DNA of 6,725 bases from assembly GCA_020440745.1 (NCBI GenBank), contig JAGRNM010000073.1, forward strand, positions 1 to 6,725, given 5' to 3'. Position 1 is the stretch's first letter. Each line of letters starts with the position of its first letter. The position numbers and the translations under genes are program-made. This document shows positions 5,653-6,725 of the stretch, piece by piece. The notes below the pieces were generated by a model. It saw only the letters and a program-made list of their open reading frames with translations. It did no database searches and had not been told where the DNA came from. The stretch is from Deltaproteobacteria bacterium (GTDB lineage: Bacteria; UBA10199; DSSB01).

Positions 5653-6725
5653 CTTCCTTAAAACACCAAACTTTAAAAGAACAAGATCCTGAGATTTTTA
5701 AAGCCATTGAGCAAGAAAGGGATCGTCAAGAATACAAATTAGAACTCATCGCCAGCGAAAACTACGCAAGCTTAAACGTCATGGAGGCCACCGGATCGGT
5801 ACTGACCAACAAATACGCCGAAGGCTATCCCCATAAACGTTATTATGGTGGTTGTGAATATGTTGACATTGCTGAAGAACTAGCGATCAACCGAGCTAGG
5901 CAACTTTTTAAAGCTGAGGCTATTAATGTTCAGCCCCATTCAGGTTCTCAAGCCAATATGGCGGTTTATTTAGCAGCTTTGGAAGCGGGCGACCCTATTT
6001 TAGGGATGGATTTAAGTCATGGTGGCCACTTAACCCATGGGGCTAAGGTTAACTTTAGTGGCTTTTTATTTGAAGCTCATCACTATGGCTTACATGAAGA
6101 AACCGGCCGATTAGATTATGATCAGATCCGAGAGGTGGCTAAAAAAGCTTCTCCCAAATTAATTGTCACCGGCGCTTCTGCCTATCCTAGAGAGATTGAC
6201 TTTAAAGCCTTTCGTGAGATTGCTGACGAGGTAGGTGCCTTACTTTTAGCAGACATGGCTCACATCGCTGGCCTTGTAGCAACGGGTTTACACATGGACC
6301 CTGTGCCTTATTGTGATTTTGTTACTAGTACAACCCATAAAACCCTAAGAGGTCCCCGTGGTGGTCTTATCTTAAGCAAAGAGGAGTGGGGTAAAAAAAT
6401 CAACTCCAAGATTTTTCCTGGTATTCAAGGCGGTCCTTTAATGCATGTCATTGCTGCCAAGGCGGTTGCCTTTGGAGAAGCCTTAAAACCTGAGTTTAAA
6501 ACTTATCAAGCCCAGGTTATTAAAAACGCCAAAACCTTAGCAGACACTTTAATGGAGCAAGGCTTTGAACTAGTCAGCGGCGGCACAGACAATCACTTGA
6601 TCTTAATGGATCTAAGTAACAAAGACTACACAGGTAAAGATGCTGAAGAAGCTTTGGGTTTGGCTGGCATTACGGTCAATAAAAACACAGTTCCCAAAGA
6701 AAAACGCTCTCCTTTTGTAACCTCA
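5649..6725 (+). CDS. glyA: Serine hydroxymethyltransferase, N-terminal 359 residues (3' end outside window)
   Basis: GlyA is the PLP enzyme that converts serine and tetrahydrofolate to glycine and 5,10-methylene-tetrahydrofolate, the main entry of one-carbon units for purines, thymidylate and methionine. The frame is open from ATG 5649 to the window end, giving 359 of about 412 expected residues. Motifs include ELIASENYAS, the tetrahydrofolate/substrate loop TNKYAEGYPHKRYYGGCEYVD in two parts (TNKYAEGYP, then RYYGGCEYVD), and QPHSGSQANMAVY. DLSHGGHLTHG, DMAHIAGLVATG and the PLP-lysine motif TTHK231TLRGPRGG follow, with Lys231 forming the Schiff base. The start overlaps the rpiB stop by 4 nt; AGAGAG about 9 nt upstream, inside rpiB, may act as a weak ribosome site. 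It is the last gene of the rpmF-acpP-rpiB-glyA series. The C-terminus cannot be checked. Confidence 0.97.
   Translation, partial: MTSLKHQTLKEQDPEIFKAIEQERDRQEYKLELIASENYASLNVMEATGSVLTNKYAEGYPHKRYYGGCEYVDIAEELAINRARQLFKAEAINVQPHSGSQANMAVYLAALEAGDPILGMDLSHGGHLTHGAKVNFSGFLFEAHHYGLHEETGRLDYDQIREVAKKASPKLIVTGASAYPREIDFKAFREIADEVGALLLADMAHIAGLVATGLHMDPVPYCDFVTSTTHKTLRGPRGGLILSKEEWGKKINSKIFPGIQGGPLMHVIAAKAVAFGEALKPEFKTYQAQVIKNAKTLADTLMEQGFELVSGGTDNHLILMDLSNKDYTGKDAEEALGLAGITVNKNTVPKEKRSPFVTS

Overview
All nine genes recognised in this 6.7 kb window lie on the plus strand, packed closely together. They are the 3' end of secA, a broken hicA, an intact hicB, argJ, sctV, rpmF, acpP, rpiB and the 5' part of glyA. 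No RNA gene, CRISPR array or insertion sequence was seen, and no gene-free stretch exceeds about 150 bases. Base composition looks moderately AT-rich (a rough eye estimate of a little over 40% GC, not counted), with many TTA, CTT and CCT codons.

Organism: this is a Gram-negative bacterium, because it carries the inner-membrane export gate of an injectisome-type type III secretion system. From memory, secA next to argJ, and rpmF-(plsX-fabH-fabG)-acpP-(fabF)-...-glyA, are gene orders typical of Desulfovibrio-like Desulfobacterota. I therefore lean toward an AT-rich member or relative of that group, with low confidence. An intracellular or symbiotic lifestyle is possible (isolated type III gene, shortened fatty-acid cluster, decayed toxin) but is not shown.

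Layout: positions 1-714 encode the end of the SecA preprotein-translocation motor, including its zinc-binding tail. Positions 744-1140 hold a HicAB toxin-antitoxin pair whose toxin has a single-base frameshift while the antitoxin is open. Positions 1180-2394 encode ArgJ of the arginine acetyl cycle. A 75-nt gap with a strong inverted repeat leads into sctV (2470-4572). A 142-nt gap contains two copies of a 15-16 nt motif and a perfect -35-like hexamer ahead of rpmF. From there rpmF, acpP, rpiB and glyA form a tight probable operon (gaps of 38 and 24 nt, then a 4-nt overlap) linking ribosome assembly, fatty-acid carriage, pentose phosphate metabolism and one-carbon metabolism.

Most genes are ordinary housekeeping genes. 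The points worth a second look are the solitary sctV among metabolic genes, the frameshifted hicA beside intact hicB, the absence of plsX/fabH/fabG/fabF around acpP, and the structured or repeated intergenic DNA on both sides of sctV.
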